From positions 204,802 to 268,801 of the forward strand of contig JBGVKY010000014.1 of assembly GCA_045123995.1 (NCBI GenBank): a DNA stretch of 64,000 nucleotides. The letters are read 5' to 3'. Under the pieces are notes generated by a model that saw only the letters and a list, made by a program, of their open reading frames with translations, searched no databases and was not told the origin of the DNA. Made by a program: the position numbers and the translations under genes. Positions 44,213 through 54,300 of the stretch are shown piece after piece (within the stretch, counting starts at the first letter, position 1; the number at the start of each line of letters is the position of its first letter). The DNA comes from HGM11501 sp045123995 (GTDB lineage: Bacteria > Bacillota > Clostridia > CAKSNL01 > HGM11501).

Positions 44213-45364
44213 ATGAAAAAAACAGAAATTTTATTTGCCCTGATTGATTTTGAATTGACAGGCAAAAAAATAAATGATGAAACTAAAAACTCAATAAATT
44301 CTGCCGTCATTTCAGACTTGACAAAAATCACAAAAGCTCATGATTTATCACATCTTCTGGCAGATGCTCTTTATAAGTTGGAAATGCTTTCAGGAGACGA
44401 GGAAAAAGAACTTAAAAAAGCAAGGAAAGTTGCCTTATACAGAAGTGAATGCATGAAGAAGGATATTTTAAGTATCTGTGACCTTTTAAACAAGGCGAAA
44501 ATACCGTTCATTCTCCTTAAAGGAGCTCGTATGCGAAACTATTATCCTTGTGACTGGATGAGAACAAGCTGTGACATAGATGCTCTGGTGAAAGAGGAGG
44601 AACTTGAAAGAGCCATAGAGGCACTTGAAAAAGGAAATTGGAAAGTAAGCGGAGAAAAGGCATTTCATGATATATCGCTTTATTCCGAAAACGGCACACA
44701 TTTAGAATTGCATTTCAGTATAAAAGGTAGCGAAGATTTAAAAGAAAATGTTTCAGAAAAGATCTGGGAATATTCGGAACGAAAAGAGAAATATGAATAT
44801 ATTCAGATAAAGGAATACTTCATTTTTAATCTTATTTCTCACATGGCAACACATTTTCTCTATTCTGGGTGCGGCATAAAATATTTTCTCGATATATATC
44901 TTTTGAAAAACAAAATTCAAGTTGATGAAGAGGTTTTAAATAAGCTTTTAAAAGAAGCGGGAATAGAAAATTTTTATAAAAAAATATTGGATTTAATTGA
45001 CGTTTGGTTTAACGGAAAAGAACATGATGATATAACTAAAGAAATGGAATTATTCATTTTAACCGGAGGAACTTATGGATCCAAGTCGCACAGAATAAAA
45101 AATGCTCAGGTTAAATCAGGCAGTAAATTTATACATATAACTAAGAGAATTTTCATGCCATATGGAACTCTTAAAAAAAGGTATCCTATTTTGGAAAAAC
45201 ATAAATATCTTACTCCTGTTTTTGAAATTGTAAGATGGGGAGATATGTTTTTTAAGGGAAAAACAAAAAGAAGACTCCAAGAATTAACTGATATAAAAAA
45301 TGTAACACGAGAATCGTTTGGGGAAAGGGAAAAAATGCTTAAAGGGATAGGACTTCTGAAATAA
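44213..45364 (+). CDS. nucleotidyltransferase-fold protein (NTP_transf_5 type)
   Basis: A 383-residue protein with a Pol-beta-like nucleotidyltransferase core around residues 95-180: PFILLKGARMRNYYP and then RTSCDIDALVKEEELERA, where the D-x-D (DID) would bind metal. A helical region NLISHMATHFLYSGCGIKYFLDIYLL and a basic C-terminal tail follow. Members of this family (PF14907) occur in polysaccharide and peptide-modification loci; targets are unknown. AAGGAG precedes the ATG. It may share the GH106 transcript. Confidence 0.78.
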   Translation: MKKTEILFALIDFELTGKKINDETKNSINSAVISDLTKITKAHDLSHLLADALYKLEMLSGDEEKELKKARKVALYRSECMKKDILSICDLLNKAKIPFILLKGARMRNYYPCDWMRTSCDIDALVKEEELERAIEALEKGNWKVSGEKAFHDISLYSENGTHLELHFSIKGSEDLKENVSEKIWEYSERKEKYEYIQIKEYFIFNLISHMATHFLYSGCGIKYFLDIYLLKNKIQVDEEVLNKLLKEAGIENFYKKILDLIDVWFNGKEHDDITKEMELFILTGGTYGSKSHRIKNAQVKSGSKFIHITKRIFMPYGTLKKRYPILEKHKYLTPVFEIVRWGDMFFKGKTKRRLQELTDIKNVTRESFGEREKMLKGIGLLK

Positions 45365-45398
45365 AAAAATACCTTGTCGGAAGACAAGGTATTTTTTT
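45363..45398. terminator. bidirectional terminator
   Basis: A 16-bp perfect stem (core ATACCTTGTC / GACAAGGTAT) with GGAA loop, between convergent transcripts. Confidence 0.93.
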
Positions 45399-46245
45399 AT
45401 TTTTCAAATATGGTAACAGCCATTTTTACAAACAGTTCTTTTAATAAGGGCATTTTTGCAAACGGGGAAAGAAAGCTTCTTAAAGGGACTTCCTTATAGT
45501 ATACAACCTTAAAAGGAGATTTTTCTTTGATTTTCTTAAATCTTTTAAGAGTCATTTTATTTATATAAGAAAAATATTCTTTTCCGTTTTCGTCTTCTGA
45601 TATTCTGAATCTGATTCGAGCTTCTCCGTCAGGAAGAAGCGATACCAGCTCCTTGTATCCTTTAATCAGAGTTTTTTCACTGAAGAAAAGCTGAACCCAG
45701 GGAATGCCGATGACATCTGTAAGATGAGCACCCATGGGATGGTAGTAAGGAGGAAAATTAACATACAATCTTCCGCCTTTTTTAAGGATGCGGTAAGCTT
45801 CTGAAAGAACACCAATGGGATCAGATACATGCTCCATGGCATCATTCATTATAATTATATCAAAAGTTTCGTCGGGAAATTGAGTTTTTGAAGCATCACC
45901 GGAAACAAAGGAAAAAATGGAGGATAAGTTAAGATCATCTGCTAAATCCAGAGCTTCTTTTTCGTAGCTTTCCACGATATCCATGCCGGTTATTCGGGAA
46001 GCTCCGCATTTTCCGTAATACATGGTTTTTCCGCAGGCACCACAGCCTATATCAAGAACTGATTTGCCCTTAAACATGTGCTCCGGGTTTTCTATAAAAG
46101 GAGAGTCTAAATAAAATTTAATGGTATCTTCTCCTTTCTCGTACTGCCATTTTGCATAGGTTGTAATACCTTCGTTCTGAAGATTAAAGGGATGAACGGG
46201 GAGAGGGAATATTTTGTTTATGGCTTTAAGCAGTTTAACGCTCAT
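45397..46245 (-). CDS. SAM-dependent methyltransferase (class I)
   Basis: 282 residues. SAM motif I KSVLDIGCGACGKT (61-74), motif II GMDIVE, and the NDAMEHVSDPIGVLSEAYRILKKGGRLYVNFPPY region are those of Methyltransf_11-type enzymes. The C-terminal 100 residues are unspecific. It overlaps the DUF1015 gene by 4 bases and is the last gene of the long thyA operon. Small-molecule or glycolipid substrates are possible; none is indicated. Confidence 0.85.
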   Translation of the reverse strand: MSVKLLKAINKIFPLPVHPFNLQNEGITTYAKWQYEKGEDTIKFYLDSPFIENPEHMFKGKSVLDIGCGACGKTMYYGKCGASRITGMDIVESYEKEALDLADDLNLSSIFSFVSGDASKTQFPDETFDIIIMNDAMEHVSDPIGVLSEAYRILKKGGRLYVNFPPYYHPMGAHLTDVIGIPWVQLFFSEKTLIKGYKELVSLLPDGEARIRFRISEDENGKEYFSYINKMTLKRFKKIKEKSPFKVVYYKEVPLRSFLSPFAKMPLLKELFVKMAVTIFEK

Positions 46246-47435
46246 TTTTTAATTCTCCTTGCTTCAAGATAAAAGCGTTTTTCTTCGGCATGCCCCATAG
46301 AAAAGGTTTTCTTGGGGAGGGGACCGAAAGTATTTACTGTTTCGAAAAGTTCTTCTTTCTTAAGACATTCGGGGAAGAAAGCAATGTTTCTGTCGCTTCT
46401 GCCCATATTTTTTGCGGTTTCTTCGCCGTGAATATAGTCTATGTGGCCACCGTTTTCAGATGCATACTTTTCTAAAAATTCCGTAATGGCACCCGATGTA
46501 ATGTGGCAGTCAGAAGAAAACGTAATTTTTCCTTTTTCTTCCTTGGATTCAAAAGGAACGGTATAAGAATATTTTCCACGGGTTTTCTTCATTTCATCAA
46601 GAAGTCTAGCGGTATCAGCTCCAAAGAATACTCTGTATATAGGTTCGAATACCAATGAATCCTCATAGAGGTTTACTATTTCGCAAAGAGCATAGCGCAG
46701 GGGATGGTTTATCTTTTCTTCATCGGTTAAATGCACTTTAGCTTCCTCCCAGGTAGCTTTTGCTCCAGCAAGTGAATGGTTTCCGTCACCAACAGCAATA
46801 AGAGGAGTTGAGGGAAGGGATAAAAGCTCGGATAAAACCTTTTCATTATCATTTACAAGATAGCCCTCTATATGACCTCCATCTTCCATTAAATCGAAGT
46901 CATAAAGCTTTTCCATGGTTGAATTTGATTTCAGATTTCCTAAAACCACATCCTTTTTATCGTCAATAAGTAAAAGTATGTGGGGGAGCTCCAAAGATGC
47001 GTTTCTTCTTATTGTAACTCTGGCGGGAATTCTTTCTGCTACAGTCGCCTCTGTTGCTCTTATATTGGAGGTACTGTCCTTTGAATAATCATATTCTTCA
47101 AGGTCAACTGCACCCATAAGTCCTGAGCGGACAAGTCCCGATTTGAAAGTTCTTTTAACGAAAATCAAGGCCTCTTTATATTCCTTGAATACACCGTTTT
47201 TAATGTATTTTTCCATAGTGGAATTTATATTTTGGATTTTCTCATCAAAATCTAATGTATTAAGATAAGCCTCGGGAAAAATAAGGTTAAAAGTTGATAA
47301 GGTTCCATCTGTAAAAGAGGCAACCTTATCCCAGTATTCTTTCTGAGAGGTGTATTGGTCACAGGCTACAACGCTCCATTTTGTCATATCGCAATCTTTG
47401 GGGATTAAAATGTTTGCGGGGTTAAAAATACTCAT
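46242..47435 (-). CDS. DUF1015 family protein
   Basis: 397 residues, DUF1015: opens FNPANILIPKDCDMTKWSVVACDQYTSQKEYW, with the conserved IAVGDGNHSLAGAKATW (about 211-227). Related archaeal proteins include a free-serine kinase (SerK), and the ParB-like fold has been noted for the group, so phosphotransfer is possible but unproven in bacteria. GGAC precedes the ATG. The gene is coupled to the methyltransferase downstream and lies 19 bases after a small membrane-protein gene. Confidence 0.85.
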   Translation of the reverse strand: MSIFNPANILIPKDCDMTKWSVVACDQYTSQKEYWDKVASFTDGTLSTFNLIFPEAYLNTLDFDEKIQNINSTMEKYIKNGVFKEYKEALIFVKRTFKSGLVRSGLMGAVDLEEYDYSKDSTSNIRATEATVAERIPARVTIRRNASLELPHILLLIDDKKDVVLGNLKSNSTMEKLYDFDLMEDGGHIEGYLVNDNEKVLSELLSLPSTPLIAVGDGNHSLAGAKATWEEAKVHLTDEEKINHPLRYALCEIVNLYEDSLVFEPIYRVFFGADTARLLDEMKKTRGKYSYTVPFESKEEKGKITFSSDCHITSGAITEFLEKYASENGGHIDYIHGEETAKNMGRSDRNIAFFPECLKKEELFETVNTFGPLPKKTFSMGHAEEKRFYLEARRIKK

Positions 47436-47454
47436 AAAAATGTCCTTTCATAAT

Positions 47455-47871
47455 TTAGTTTCCGCTTTCTCCTGAAAAAGCCTCGGTAGTAGAATTCTGA
47501 GCTCCCTGGGAATCCAGAGGACCATATAAAGTATTATACTTATCAAGCTGACTCTGGAGCTCTGCTATTTCATCGGTCAGGGTTTTATTCTGAGTTGTAA
47601 GGTCATCTAACCTTTTTTGTAATGTGGTTACGGGATCTTCTGTTTTTTCGTTTTCAGAAAGGTCCTTGAAATTCCCGAAAAGCCATGATCCAAAAGAGAA
47701 AATAATATAGAAAATCATGGCAACAACCAAAAGGGAAACAAGATATCTCACGGCTTTGGAGGGACCTTTTTTTCTGCGTCTTACTCTTCTTGCGGCACGC
47801 CTTGCATTATCTCTGGCAGTTGGCATCTTAGAAGCTTCAAAAGATTTTTCATATTCTTTATTATCAATCAT
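47455..47871 (-). CDS. small bitopic membrane protein with coiled coil
   Basis: 138 residues. A basic N-terminal tail (ARDNARRAARRVRRRKKGPSK, about 20-40) precedes one membrane helix (YLVSLLVVAMIFYIIFSFGSWLF, about 43-65), and then a coiled coil (TTLQKRLDDLTTQNKTLTDEIAELQSQLD). This architecture, with positive-inside orientation, is like FtsL/FtsB-type divisome proteins, but no family match is recognised. Start is ATG 47871, not the TTG at 47877, supported by GAGAGG. It lies between addA and the DUF1015 gene in the thyA operon. Confidence 0.7.
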   Translation of the reverse strand: MIDNKEYEKSFEASKMPTARDNARRAARRVRRRKKGPSKAVRYLVSLLVVAMIFYIIFSFGSWLFGNFKDLSENEKTEDPVTTLQKRLDDLTTQNKTLTDEIAELQSQLDKYNTLYGPLDSQGAQNSTTEAFSGESGN

Positions 47872-47885
47872 TTTCAAAATCCTCT

Positions 47886-50800
47886 CTAAAGATAAATAGT
47901 TTTATTTAAGTAAAAGGAATAAATTATTTTTTCTGCTACCGGCATTTTGTACCTTTGCTGGAGGGCTCTGGCATATACTGAAAGCTGTGTTTCGTAACGC
48001 TCTTTAAGTTTTTCTTCTGTTACATTATTATCGGTTTTGTAGTCAAGTAAAATGATTTTATCATTTTCGAAAAAATAGCAGTCGATGATACCCTGAATTA
48101 AAACTTCGGCATCGTCATCTTCTCTTTTTGTGATTGATGAAAGATTTTCTTTGAGTGTGAAAGGAGCTTCTTTGTAGAGCTTTCCTGACTTTCTCATTCT
48201 GTCTGCCAGGTCGCTTCTGAGGAAAAAGTCAAGGGAAGATATATCAAGAGCGGAGATTTCTTTTTCTGTCAGATTCAAGGTTTTGATAGCGTCTTTTCCA
48301 TTCTTTGAATGAATGTCTAAATGCTCTAAGGCATAATGCATTATACTACCTTTTTGGGCACTTGTAAATAGCTTCGTTTCATTTAAGAAGGCGGGAATCG
48401 GCAAAGAAGGCGAATGGTTATGATAAAGAGCATGTGCATCGTAAATGGCATTTTCCGTGGAAGAATGCTTTAATTCGCTTACGGAATATTTGTTTTTGAC
48501 GGATTTTATATTTAAATAGGGGTATTCAAATTCTAGTATTTTTGAAATATCTTCCGTACAGGGTAAGGGCTCAGGAATAGCTATTTCCAAAACTTTTTCG
48601 TCAGACTCTTCTTGTGCCAAACAGTTTATAACATTTATTCCGATATTTTCGTTGTTACCGGAAACCAGTAAAAGCCAGTCCAAATAATTTTTGCGGGAAA
48701 GAACGTCTTCAGGATAAATCACGTCATTATTTTCAGGCAGTATGTAATGGTCAAGGTCCTTTTTTAAGTTTACCGAGCCTATGACCTCTATATGCTCTCT
48801 TGCACGGGTGAGTGCAACGTATAAAATACGGAGTTCTTCAGATAAAGTTTCTTCCGTCATAGTTTCCTTTATAAGGTCCTTTATTGGAAGAGAAACTTTT
48901 TTTCTTATACCCTGACCATATGGATTTGAAAAACCGTCAATTCCTATACCAAGATCTTTATGAAGAAGCATGGGTTTTGATAAGTCTTTTAAGTTAAAGT
49001 CACTTTCTGCTGCACACAGGAAAACAAAGGGGAATTCAAGGCCTTTGCTTTTATGTATACTCATAATTCTGACGGAATTGATAGAATCAGAAAGGGAAGA
49101 GGAGGGAGATGTACTTTCTCCTGAAAGGGATATTCTTTCCATATATTGAAGGAAATCAAACAATCCTCTGAAAGAAGAATCTTCCGCTTTTTTTGCCGCA
49201 TTTAAGAATAAATCGATATTTTCAAGATGTGCTTCGGCGTGGGACATAGCTCCGACAAAGGACAAGTAGTTTATATCCCCTAAAAGAAATTCTAAAAAGG
49301 CAGAAACACTCAAAAAAGAAGATTCTTTTCTCCAGAGGTTTAGTTTCGCCAGGAAATATCTGCATTTTTTCCCCGAATTTTCGTCCTCGGCTGCTTCTTT
49401 TATGGCTTCGTAAAGATAACTTTTTTTCTTTAATGCCAAAAGAGCCAGTTCATTTTCATCAAAAGAGAAAACGGGGGATCTTAAAACTGCAATTAAATCT
49501 ATGTCCTGCAGGGGATTGTCTATTATTCTTAAAAAGGAAAGTAACAACTGGATTTCTGTATATTCAAAGAAAGAGGAATCCGTAACTGAAAAATAGGGGA
49601 TGTTCTCATTGCTTAAGGCATTTTCAAAAAATATTCCATGAGATTTAGGGGAACGCAGAAGAACGGCGATGTCCCTGTATTCCAAAGGTCGAAAAGAATC
49701 TAAAGCTTTATCGTAAACTTTCACGTTGCTTTTCATCAGTTCTTTTATTTTTTTTGCCAGAAATTCGCCCTGCATTTTTCTTGATTCCTCAGCCAAAGTG
49801 GCCGATGGCATGGCGAGAATATTTAAATTCATGGCAGGGGTTAAGGTGGGCTCTTTATAGCTTTCGCTTCCAGGGAGAAGCCTTTCATCTCCCTTATATT
49901 CGATTTCGCCTGCTTTTTTTGACATTAAACGGTCAAAAACGGAGTTTACGGCATCTAAAATTTCCTTTCTGCTTCTGAAATTCTGAGAAAGGGAAATTTT
50001 TATATGCTTGTCCTCTTTGGTTTTATTTTCAAAGGGAACAAAGCGTGAAGCTTTTTCGCCGAAAATCTTTTTAGGATTGGTCATTCTGAATTTATATATG
50101 CTCTGCTTCATATCGCCAACCATAAATATATTGGGATTGCCTTTGGTTTCAGAGGAAATCATTTGAATTATGGTTTCCTGAATTTCGTTGGTGTCCTGAT
50201 ATTCATCAACGTAAATTTCGTCATATTTATCTCTTATTTCATATGCGATTTCGGAGGGGGATACGGTTTCGTCGCTGTTTGGGTTGGTTAAAATTTTAAT
50301 AGTAAGATGTTCAAGGTCGGAAAAGTCCAGTATGTTTTTCTCTTTCTTTTTCTCAAAGAAGAGTTCCATGGCTTTTTTCGTTACATCTATAAGAGAAGAA
50401 ACCTGGATTTTCATGCTTTCGGTAAGAGCGTGTGCTTCAGTAAAATTCATGGTAATTAAAGATTTTACAAAGTCAAAGGTTCTTTTAGCAGCATCTCTCT
50501 TATTTTTGGAAGCTTCTTTCAAATAAGGATTTGCATTTTTCCTGGGAACAGGGCAACGTTCGAAGGAGTAGGAGAGGGAATTATAAAGATTGTCCCAGGA
50601 AATATCTTTTTTAAGAACGGACTCTATATAATAAAGATCATGGGAAAAAACCTCACTGTATTTTTCGAGACCTTCATCTTCGTTTGCTATGCATATGGCT
50701 TCCCTAAGATTCTCTTTGGAAAGAATTAAGTAGTCAGTTGCTTTTTTTATAAGAATGTCAGTATAAAAAGAAAAGGATTCTTCGCTTGACAGAGAATTAT

Positions 50801-51383
50801 ACTTATTTTTTGCATCGTTAAGCCATTTTTCGGGAAATGGATCGCTTTCTGCGAATTTCCATAAGTCATCTATATAGTCAAGTATTGCACTGTCATTTTT
50901 TGCACTGCAAAGAGTATCTACTGTATATGAAAAATTCTCATCTTCATTTTCGTAATAAAAGTCCAGTGCTTCAGAAAGAGCTTCTGCTCTTAAAATATTT
51001 ATATCCGTACCCTCGGCAATTTTGAAAGACGGATCTATATCAATGGCATAGAAATAAGACCTTAAAAGTTTAAGGCAAAAGCTGTGAATTGTGGATATGT
51101 CAGCTGTTTCAACCAAAGCCAATTGTTTTCTTAAATGTCTGTTTTTGGGATTCTGAGACACAACCTCGGAGATTTTTTTTGAAATACGTTCGCGCATTTC
51201 GGAGGCTGCTGCATTGGTAAAGGTCATAACAAGCATTCTTGAGATATCGGCATTTTCATTTGTAATACGGTTTAATATTCTGCCGGTTAAAACCTGGGTT
51301 TTACCGCTTCCGGCAGCTGCAGTAACCAGAATATCGCTTACAGGGGATAAAACAGCCTGCTCCTGCATTTTAGTCCAATTCAT
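47886..51383 (-). CDS. addA: ATP-dependent helicase/nuclease subunit A
   Basis: 1165 residues; UvrD-type helicase with a RecB-like nuclease, the DNA-end-processing motor of AddAB in homologous recombination. Walker A AAAGSGKT is at 22-29; VYVDEYQDTNEIQ carries the DEYQD helicase motif II; VRIMSIHKSKGLEFPFVFLC and LRILYVALTRAREHIEV are helicase motifs V and VI. The C-terminal nuclease has GIIDCYFFENDKIILLDYKTDNN. It overlaps addB by 4 bases. Both activities appear intact. Confidence 0.97.
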   Translation of the reverse strand: MNWTKMQEQAVLSPVSDILVTAAAGSGKTQVLTGRILNRITNENADISRMLVMTFTNAAASEMRERISKKISEVVSQNPKNRHLRKQLALVETADISTIHSFCLKLLRSYFYAIDIDPSFKIAEGTDINILRAEALSEALDFYYENEDENFSYTVDTLCSAKNDSAILDYIDDLWKFAESDPFPEKWLNDAKNKYNSLSSEESFSFYTDILIKKATDYLILSKENLREAICIANEDEGLEKYSEVFSHDLYYIESVLKKDISWDNLYNSLSYSFERCPVPRKNANPYLKEASKNKRDAAKRTFDFVKSLITMNFTEAHALTESMKIQVSSLIDVTKKAMELFFEKKKEKNILDFSDLEHLTIKILTNPNSDETVSPSEIAYEIRDKYDEIYVDEYQDTNEIQETIIQMISSETKGNPNIFMVGDMKQSIYKFRMTNPKKIFGEKASRFVPFENKTKEDKHIKISLSQNFRSRKEILDAVNSVFDRLMSKKAGEIEYKGDERLLPGSESYKEPTLTPAMNLNILAMPSATLAEESRKMQGEFLAKKIKELMKSNVKVYDKALDSFRPLEYRDIAVLLRSPKSHGIFFENALSNENIPYFSVTDSSFFEYTEIQLLLSFLRIIDNPLQDIDLIAVLRSPVFSFDENELALLALKKKSYLYEAIKEAAEDENSGKKCRYFLAKLNLWRKESSFLSVSAFLEFLLGDINYLSFVGAMSHAEAHLENIDLFLNAAKKAEDSSFRGLFDFLQYMERISLSGESTSPSSSLSDSINSVRIMSIHKSKGLEFPFVFLCAAESDFNLKDLSKPMLLHKDLGIGIDGFSNPYGQGIRKKVSLPIKDLIKETMTEETLSEELRILYVALTRAREHIEVIGSVNLKKDLDHYILPENNDVIYPEDVLSRKNYLDWLLLVSGNNENIGINVINCLAQEESDEKVLEIAIPEPLPCTEDISKILEFEYPYLNIKSVKNKYSVSELKHSSTENAIYDAHALYHNHSPSLPIPAFLNETKLFTSAQKGSIMHYALEHLDIHSKNGKDAIKTLNLTEKEISALDISSLDFFLRSDLADRMRKSGKLYKEAPFTLKENLSSITKREDDDAEVLIQGIIDCYFFENDKIILLDYKTDNNVTEEKLKERYETQLSVYARALQQRYKMPVAEKIIYSFYLNKTIYL

Positions 51384-54300
51384 ATATTTACACCTCCGTC
51401 TTCGGTGTTTTCCTCCGCATCACGGGAAAAAGAAGGCCAGGGATTTTTTGAATTCAGCTTAGGCAGAAAAAGAGGGTCTCCGCCTCCGCAAACAGTTTTA
51501 TATTCGCAATAATCACAAGACGAATTTTCTGAAGCAAGAGTTTTGGGAGAAACGGAAAAATCCCCATTTTTCATTTCGGAGTATAACCTTGCTACAGTCT
51601 TTTTTACATGGGAAAAAAGCAAATCGAAATTCTCTTTTGTTGCCATTGAATCAGAAAGGAAGCTTCCGTCTCTTTTTTCTATGGGTAAAAAGTCGGATTT
51701 ACCTTCTAAATCTTTATCCATTGCGTCTAAAACCTCGGGATCGTCAAGAATCAACCCACTCATTTTAAGGGTTTCCGATAAGCTCTTTGAATCAGTTGTA
51801 ACGGGGTCATCAAGCTTGAAATAGAGCATAGCGGCAGGATTTGAACCTGTGCTTTCGTTGAGCGCCAGCATATATATGGACATCTGGAGATTAAGACCAT
51901 GATATACGGAAGAAAGAGAAAAGGTCTTTCCGCCGGATTTATAGTCGGTAATTCTTATAAAATCTCCTCTTTTAGTGTGAAGTACATCTGCTCTGTCGAT
52001 TTTTCCTGTAAGGTAAATGTATCCACTTTCCGTGGGGATTTTTATTTCTGGATAATCCTTTCCTTTGCCAAAGGTGATTTCGCTTCCCAGAGGCTCGAAA
52101 AGTCCGGATTCAAAGTGATTCTTTATTAGAAGGAGCATTTTAAGGGAAAGATTCTGGAGCCTTTTAAGCTGATATAAGGCTCTTTTTGAGTTTTGCATAA
52201 AGAAAGAACTGTTTTCTATAATGTTATCGGTAACTTCCTTTGCTACATCCTTGATTTCATCTTCCGTAACCGAGTGCCAGGTTTTGCCATTGTCGTTTAT
52301 GTACCTGCTCACGGAATCAATATAAGAGTGCAAAATACTTCCTGTATCAGCGGGAGTAAAGGAAGCGACTGTTCTTTCTTTGGCGTTTAAGATGTATCTC
52401 ATATAGTACTTAAACGGGCAAGAGGAATAAGCTTCCAGCTTGGAAACCCCGGTGGTTATGCCGTTATGAAAAAGTATATCCGTAACTTCTTTGGATAAAG
52501 GAGTTGTCTTTTTAAGGAAATTAAAAGAAGCGGGAATGGGCGGAATATAAGAGCGGGGATTTTTTATATACCAGTCATAGGCTTTAAGCCAGGAAGAATC
52601 AATTTCTTCACCCAGAGCCATTTTATTTAAAGCATCAAGTGTATGAGTAAGTGTCGGTTCAGGTGCGGACAGTAAGCTTTCGAAAGAAAGCCCGTTAACA
52701 TCCGTGGATTCTTTTATGAGGGGGAAAATATCTTTTATTTTATTTATAAGGATAGAGGGATTTATGTTTGTTCCGCTTCGGTCCTTTAAATGATAAGATA
52801 AAAATAAAAGCTTTTCGGAAGAAGTGAAACTTGTATAAATGAGACTTTGTTCCTCGAAGTTAAAATATTCACTTCCCTTGGAAAGTTCAAGGTCGAAATC
52901 ACTTAAAAGTGCTCTGTCGCTGTCTGTAAGAACTCCTGACTGCTCGGGAATTTTAGGGAATTCATTCTGATTAAGGCCTAAAATGAAAGTGACCGGGGAA
53001 GAAATTCCCTTGGCTCTTGGTGCACTTATAAAGTTTACCGAGTCAAAAGAAGAGGGGAGAATCTTCATGGTTGTGGCATCAATTCCCTCTTTGAAAACTG
53101 AGGAGAATTTCTTAAAAGAAAGGGTGAGGTCTGATGATGACGCAACCAAAGAATCCATTGCACCTATAATGGAACCATATACACTTAAAAGTCTTGAGGA
53201 CTCATCATTTCTTCCGTCATGTTCAAATTTTTCGGAAAGAGATTCGATTTTCTTTTGAAGAGAAGTTTCTGTAAAAAAGTCATATAAAGCAGAGACGAAG
53301 GTTAAAGCACTTATCTTTCCTTTGATCTTTTCCTTTAAGGATATGAAGGGAGGAAGAAGCTTTTTTCTTATTAAATCTATTTCCGTAAAAAGCTCTAACT
53401 CTTTATCTGAGATTTCATAATCGGAATAAAGACTTGTGCGGTAGGTCCATTTTTCGTCATTTTCAAAAGCACTGCCCTTTATGCCGGTGGCAATTATGTA
53501 GTTTTCAAGTTTATCAGATTCTTCAAAGGTTAAAGGGGAAAAACCACTCTTTATAAACCTGAAAAGCGGACCGGGCATAAAGTTTGAGTTTACTGTGTCG
53601 AGCAAGGCATTAACATATACACTTAAAGGATGCATTGATGAAGATACGGTATCTGTATCTGTGAAAGGAATTCCAAATGACATAAATATAGGAGATAGCA
53701 CAGAGGAATAGGAAGGAGTATCTCTTACAATCAGTGCTATATCCTTATAGCGGTATTCTCCGGACATAACCAAAGAAAGGATTTGTCTTGCGGCATATTC
53801 TACCTCGGAATGCAAATTTTTTGCAGCGAAAAGAGAAATGGAAGAGACTTCCTTTTCATGCTTTTTTGGCTCAAAGGATAAAAGATTTTTTTCCAGGTGT
53901 GAAAATTCCGGATTTTCAAAAGAGGAAGAAAGGTGGGTTGATTCCACGGGAATATTTTCTTCTTTTGCCAACTCCTTGAGTTTTTCGCCTGCTTCCTGGG
54001 TAGTTAAAAACTGAAATTCAAAGCTTTTAACATCAGAGAGAAGAGATACTGTAACATTCTCGCACTGGAGTAAAAGCTCCCTTATAACGGAAAGCTCCAA
54101 AGGATTAAATGAGGAAAAACGGTCAATATAGACTTCTTTCCCCTTAAACGGCTTGTCCTTTTTTAAGATTTCGGTAAGTCGTAAAAGGTCATCATCCCTG
54201 TCGGTATAGCCTGAGTTTATAAATTCCTCGTACTTTTCAAATATAAGAGCTAAGTCCTTGAGTTTAGAAGATAAAATTTTTTTATCTGTTTTGTCCGAAG

